This document shows positions 60,520-64,000 of a stretch of DNA of 64,000 bases, piece after piece (within the stretch, counting starts at the first letter, position 1; the number at the start of each line of letters is the position of its first letter). The DNA is from Bacterioplanoides pacificum (GTDB lineage Bacteria; Pseudomonadota; Gammaproteobacteria; Pseudomonadales; Oceanobacteraceae): positions 310,001-374,000 of the forward strand of contig NZ_JBHRYB010000013.1 in NCBI RefSeq assembly GCF_042648445.1. Reading direction: 5' to 3'. Below the pieces are notes generated by a model, which was not told where the DNA came from, searched no databases, and saw only the letters and a program-made list of their open reading frames with translations. The translations under genes were made by a program, and so were the position numbers.

Positions 60520-63261
60520 TTAATCGGCGCTGTCAGGCCAGCTGCTGTTGCCATCGAGTGGCAGTTCCTGGTGCTGCAAGGTACGGCAGAAATCACTGCC
60601 ATCGGCGCTGTAAAATACATCACCCAGGCTGTCGTAATCTTTACTGGCAACCTGATCACGGGCTTTCTGATTGGTACTAAAACCATAGAGATTAAACCAG
60701 TTCACCAGATCGAGCTGGGTGATTTCCGACAGGGAAATCAATAACCAGTCGTTACGGCTGATATCCGCCAGTTCATTAAAACCATAACTGTCGAAGCCCA
60801 GTTTATTGCGCATCGCCAGCCAGCGGGTTTCGTCACTATCGGCCTGCCAGTACTGGCGCAACCAGATATGCAGCCGCGGATACAGGTGCCAGCCATTTTC
60901 CAGCTTACCCATCTGCTGTGCTGCCATCATCAGTTGCAGATAAATAGCGTGGTGCTCACTCCCTGAACCACTGCGCTGAGCAGCGACATAATCAAATGCA
61001 TTGTCGGCTTTTTTACTTTGTTGCAGAACCTCAAACAGCTCTTTAAACGGTAATGCCTGACACGAGGCACTTTCGCCGGTTTCCTCCTCATATATGGACT
61101 TGGCATAATACGAATAAAAATTGGTATTGGAATGGCCACCGTAGCCTTCAAAGCGCATTTCAGAACGTTCGATACCATGGCCCAGTTCATGAATATCGCC
61201 ATGCCCTACCGGGCTGAAATTCCAGCCGGCATCATAAGGATTGCCGGAACAGCCCCAGCCACAGGTCGGCTGATCGGCGTTCATATGTTTAACGATATCA
61301 ATGGTATCGATAGCCAGCCCGCGCTGTGCAATAAAGTCGTGTATTTCACCCACCTTATCGATACCCGGCCCCTGAAAACCGGCTAACACATGCACTTTAT
61401 TATGGGTATATCGCATGGTGGCATTGGCGAAATCGGACGCCAGTGGCCAGATACTGTCCTGCAGAGAAGCATTCAGTTTTGGCAGGCGTGAATGCACTTC
61501 AAAACCTGCGGTGGCAATTTCAGCCCAATCGTATTCCGCTGCAGCCATCCTTGCGGCAAAATCAGCGTCATCATTTTTATCGCGCCAGTGTGGATGACGG
61601 CCCACCTGTTTAAATTCAAACTCAACGTCAACATCTTTCTGATCAAAACCAATCTGTACCGGACCACCGTAACTGGAGGTAAACCGGAAGGTGTCACCCG
61701 GTTTGATTTCAATCGCCTGACTTTTCAGGTAATACGGACGATTGTACTGATTATCGCTGAAAATATGGGTCGCTCCGGTTCGCAGCGTATTAATAAATAC
61801 ATGGGTACTCACCGCAGCATTGTCCTTACGACTGACCGTCATGGTGACACCGGGAATCGCATACACTCCGGCAGAGCGGAAATACGGTTTTGCCGTCAGC
61901 GTGACGTTAACGTTTTCGGGAGTAATATGGCTGAAATCCGAACGGCTGAAATTCCCCATATCCGGCTGCACCGGGTTGAGATCACGACTGTTATATACGG
62001 CATGATCGGCATAAAACGACTGCAGAAATGCCAGGGTATCCGTGGTGTTTTTATCCATTGGATAACGCACCTCACGACGATAATAATCCGCCAGTAAAAT
62101 CAGCAGTTTGGGTAACCGGTAGGCTGACAATGACTGATCGAACAGACGGAACTGACGGGCATCGTACTGATTAAACATCGCTTTAACAGCGCTGGCACCG
62201 GCTGAAAAGGCGGATTCCAAACCGGAGTCCGGCGGACAGCTGCGCACCTCACAAGCGGTTAAATCGACGTTAAAATCGGCCGTTTTAAAATTGCTGAGCA
62301 AGGTTTTAATCGCGGTCATATTATCAGGTAAACGGCCCAGCAGACTCTGCGGATTAAAATCCGTCAGCCCCAGCCGGGACCAATAATTATCTTTATTAAA
62401 ACCAACATTAAGCAGCTCAAAAATCGCTTTACCCAGCGGTTTATGATCGCCGTTGTGATGCACATATAACAGAGGAATTCCTCGCTGCAGGGCCTGCTTA
62501 ATTGCCGCCTGTGCCGGAGCCAGCTCGGCGTCATTCCGCAGGTGTTGCGATACCAGCAGAATATCCGGCGCCTGTTCCAGGCAGCCCGCTAACGCCGCAC
62601 CGTTACAACTGCTCGCCTCGTTATAACTGACTTCACCCTGATAATGATCATCAAACCAGCTGCGTACCGCGCTCCGATCAGGAAAATAATAACTCTGATC
62701 CAGCTGACTGATTACCACTCTGAGCGGCCGCTGGGTACTGCCCGTTACGCCACTGAGCCAGTGCATCGCATTATTCAGAAACTGATCAAACGACTCGTTA
62801 TGGCTGGTACGCAGCGGGTTACCACCAAACACCAGATACCGGCTGTTTTCGCTGACCTGACTGCGGCTGCCCGCCACCGCCAGCGGCAGCTGGTGCACCT
62901 CATTACCTTCCTGCCAGCTGGAGTTGCTGTACAACACCACATCGTTAAACGGATATTGGCTGGCAATTAATGATGAGTCGTGGCTCGGGTTCCAGCTTAA
63001 CTGGCTCAGGCCACTGCTGCCGCTGCCAAACAGGCTGCGTTTAATACCATCAAAATGACCGACCTGAGCATTAATATCGCTCAGCGCGGCATCCAGCAAC
63101 AATGCTTCATCCTTGATCGGCCGCACGTCGCCACTGCGTAACGCTTTATCCAGTGCACTTTCCTGCACCACCGGCTGGCTGTCGCCAGAACCTCCAGAAC
63201 CACCACAGGCGGTCAGTAATATCAGGCTGCCTAACGTCAGGCACAGGGGTATGATTTTCAT
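60520..63261 (-). CDS. ImpA-type M60 metalloprotease lipoprotein
   Basis: 913 residues. Lipobox LLTAC (lipid Cys at 19), then a Gly/Ser-rich linker. The zinc motif is HELGH, His691-Glu692-His695, in GHGDIHELGHGIERSEMRF, with a following Glu as third ligand. Upstream lies a large N-terminal domain (about 40-350) and a beta-rich domain (about 420-600). The layout and length fit P. aeruginosa ImpA (about 920 residues), which cleaves host O-glycoproteins such as PSGL-1. M60 enzymes attack mucin-type glycoproteins, so this one may degrade glycoproteins or algal mucilage. The lipid anchor is a difference worth noting; I do not recall ImpA as a lipoprotein. Confidence 0.88.
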   Translation of the reverse strand: MKIIPLCLTLGSLILLTACGGSGGSGDSQPVVQESALDKALRSGDVRPIKDEALLLDAALSDINAQVGHFDGIKRSLFGSGSSGLSQLSWNPSHDSSLIASQYPFNDVVLYSNSSWQEGNEVHQLPLAVAGSRSQVSENSRYLVFGGNPLRTSHNESFDQFLNNAMHWLSGVTGSTQRPLRVVISQLDQSYYFPDRSAVRSWFDDHYQGEVSYNEASSCNGAALAGCLEQAPDILLVSQHLRNDAELAPAQAAIKQALQRGIPLLYVHHNGDHKPLGKAIFELLNVGFNKDNYWSRLGLTDFNPQSLLGRLPDNMTAIKTLLSNFKTADFNVDLTACEVRSCPPDSGLESAFSAGASAVKAMFNQYDARQFRLFDQSLSAYRLPKLLILLADYYRREVRYPMDKNTTDTLAFLQSFYADHAVYNSRDLNPVQPDMGNFSRSDFSHITPENVNVTLTAKPYFRSAGVYAIPGVTMTVSRKDNAAVSTHVFINTLRTGATHIFSDNQYNRPYYLKSQAIEIKPGDTFRFTSSYGGPVQIGFDQKDVDVEFEFKQVGRHPHWRDKNDDADFAARMAAAEYDWAEIATAGFEVHSRLPKLNASLQDSIWPLASDFANATMRYTHNKVHVLAGFQGPGIDKVGEIHDFIAQRGLAIDTIDIVKHMNADQPTCGWGCSGNPYDAGWNFSPVGHGDIHELGHGIERSEMRFEGYGGHSNTNFYSYYAKSIYEEETGESASCQALPFKELFEVLQQSKKADNAFDYVAAQRSGSGSEHHAIYLQLMMAAQQMGKLENGWHLYPRLHIWLRQYWQADSDETRWLAMRNKLGFDSYGFNELADISRNDWLLISLSEITQLDLVNWFNLYGFSTNQKARDQVASKDYDSLGDVFYSADGSDFCRTLQHQELPLDGNSSWPDSAD

Positions 63262-63296
63262 AAGTTATTATTCCCATCCGGTGATTAAAATCAGGC

Positions 63297-63692
63297 TCAT
63301 CGTTGTGATAACGCCTGAATTTCCGCTTCACTCAGGGCTTTGTGATACACCCTGACATTATCAAACGCCTGGCCCGGAGCCAGCTGACAGCGACGCGCAT
63401 CGCCTTCACCGCTGCATTGCAGTGCGGCATGACCACCGACCCGGAACGGCGATCCGCCGCCATACCCAGAACTGTTCATCGCCGCCATAATCGGACCGTC
63501 ACCCGCCGGCAGTGCCGCCGCCGCGCCAATTGCAACGCCGTTTAAATAGCCGCGTAACTGCTGTACCGCAGCCACATCAACTTCCGGCAATACCGGACGG
63601 TCCGGTTCGGCATTAATTTCCACACCGGAACCACCGCCGCCACTGCAGGCCGTTAATAACACCAGGCACGCCACACTCACGAGTTTTTTCAT
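63297..63692 (-). CDS. small lipoprotein with half a LamG-like domain
   Basis: 131 residues. Lipobox LLTAC, Gly/Ser linker, then GYLNGVAIGAAAALPAGDGP and the C-terminal FDNVRVYHKALSEAEIQALS, which is the closing strand pattern of a LamG/concanavalin fold. Only the second half of such a domain is present, so this is probably the remnant of a larger LamG lipoprotein after internal deletion; whether it is still functional is unclear. It lies 35 bp upstream of the ImpA-like gene on the same strand and could be co-transcribed. A weak ribosome-binding site precedes the ATG. Confidence 0.62.
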   Translation of the reverse strand: MKKLVSVACLVLLTACSGGGGSGVEINAEPDRPVLPEVDVAAVQQLRGYLNGVAIGAAAALPAGDGPIMAAMNSSGYGGGSPFRVGGHAALQCSGEGDARRCQLAPGQAFDNVRVYHKALSEAEIQALSQR

Positions 63693-63814
63693 GTTTTTTT
63701 CTTATTACTGATCAATAACCGGCGCAAACTAGCACGCCACTGAACAAGCGCTCAATGAATCTGCGAGCCAGTACCGGGGTTATGGTTGTTTTTGCGCGAC
63801 AGTTCACATTGCCG

Positions 63815-64000
63815 TCAGTAATAAAAAAGCCGCTGGCGCTGGCCCAGCGGCTCGTTGGTGATGTTGTTCATATCGAAATACACCATCAGGCGATCGTTAT
63901 GGCTGTAAGAAGAGCTGTTACCACCGTCGATGATATTATTCGAACGCCCTTCACCATCGGCGTCGTATTGCAGGCCGTCAAACACGACATTTTTCTGGGT
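63815..64000 (-). CDS. 3' end of an unidentified gene
   Basis: 61 codons plus stop; the gene enters from the right edge. The tail has DADGEGRSNN, SSSYSHNDRLMVYFDMNN and ends QRQRLFYY. Acidic, Asn/Asp-rich, suggestive of a secreted protein like its neighbours. The other two frames carry stops within the first 20-50 codons, which favours this one. A terminator-like hairpin overlaps its last codons, so the true C-terminus needs checking. Not recognised. Confidence 0.45.
   Translation of the reverse strand, partial: TQKNVVFDGLQYDADGEGRSNNIIDGGNSSSYSHNDRLMVYFDMNNITNEPLGQRQRLFYY
63823..63851 (-). terminator. terminator-like hairpin inside or at the end of the partial gene
   Basis: 8-bp stem GCCGCTGG/CCAGCGGC (63829-63836 with 63844-63851), 7-nt loop, then six T on the minus strand; a strong terminator shape. 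In the only long open frame the stop codon follows the T run by a few bases. Confidence 0.75.

Noticed and set aside
1..64000. CRISPR array, prophage, integrase, insertion sequence, tRNA or rRNA
   Set aside because: Looked for spaced direct repeats, transposase or integrase motifs and tRNA-like T-arm signals; none seen.

Overview
The window looks like chromosome of a marine, Oceanospirillales-type gammaproteobacterium; the genus cannot be fixed from sequence alone. Reasons: a sodium-pumping NADH:quinone oxidoreductase (nqrABCDEF), the long form of GAPDH beside it, a Pseudomonas-type 531-residue isocitrate lyase, a TRAP transporter, and the block MTIP-nagZ-(LDT)-psrA-lexA-sulA-two small genes. 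I recall that block, with nqr and the long GAPDH nearby, as syntenic with the PA2994-PA3010 stretch of Pseudomonas aeruginosa. No integrase, transposase, tRNA, rRNA or CRISPR array was seen.

Layout. 1-5109: nqr operon (minus strand, nqrF cut by the window edge). 5423-8333: long GAPDH with its terminator, a small lipoprotein and a YegS/DAGK-type lipid kinase. 8373-14977: an envelope-signalling block (CHASE2 histidine kinase, FecR/LysM-like protein, OmpR-type regulator) preceded by a thrombospondin-type-3/OmpA protein with an internal GlyGly-CTERM-like segment. 15192-17141: aceA, a candidate operator, and a 3' scrap of a vanished histidine kinase. 17169-31987: a six-gene secreted-protein operon. 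Five of its proteins share a short motif just after the signal peptide; the sixth is a 2997-residue protein with about 13 tandem C-type-lectin-like units, a LamG-like domain, Calx-beta-like modules and a C-terminal lectin-like domain. This is the best candidate for an undescribed system.

32285-36467: a DUF2333 gene, then a PAS sigma-54 activator followed by three tandem palindromes, a near-consensus -24/-12 promoter and ccoG, which form a readable regulatory circuit. 36485-40696: a three-gene TRAP-like transporter (TatT-like lipoprotein, binding protein, fused permease). 40904-47792: an unknown membrane protein, MTIP, nagZ, an L,D-transpeptidase, psrA, lexA-sulA, two small conserved genes and a YfaZ-like porin. 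47863-51543: a long hairpin, htpG with a sigma-32-type promoter, and a GLUG-repeat GlyGly-CTERM protein.

51553-58522: rarD and the thiamine operon thiC-thiO-thiS-thiG-thiDE behind a TPP riboswitch; a 107-bp cloverleaf-like palindromic element sits between thiG and thiDE. 58602-64000: a DUF2147 protein, an HslJ/META lipoprotein, a frameshifted FAD-oxidoreductase relic, an ImpA-type M60 metalloprotease lipoprotein, a small LamG-remnant lipoprotein and the 3' end of an unidentified gene.

Functions were read from motifs and family knowledge only; no database search was possible. Where noted, starts were moved to downstream GTG or ATG codons that have better Shine-Dalgarno sequences or family agreement.
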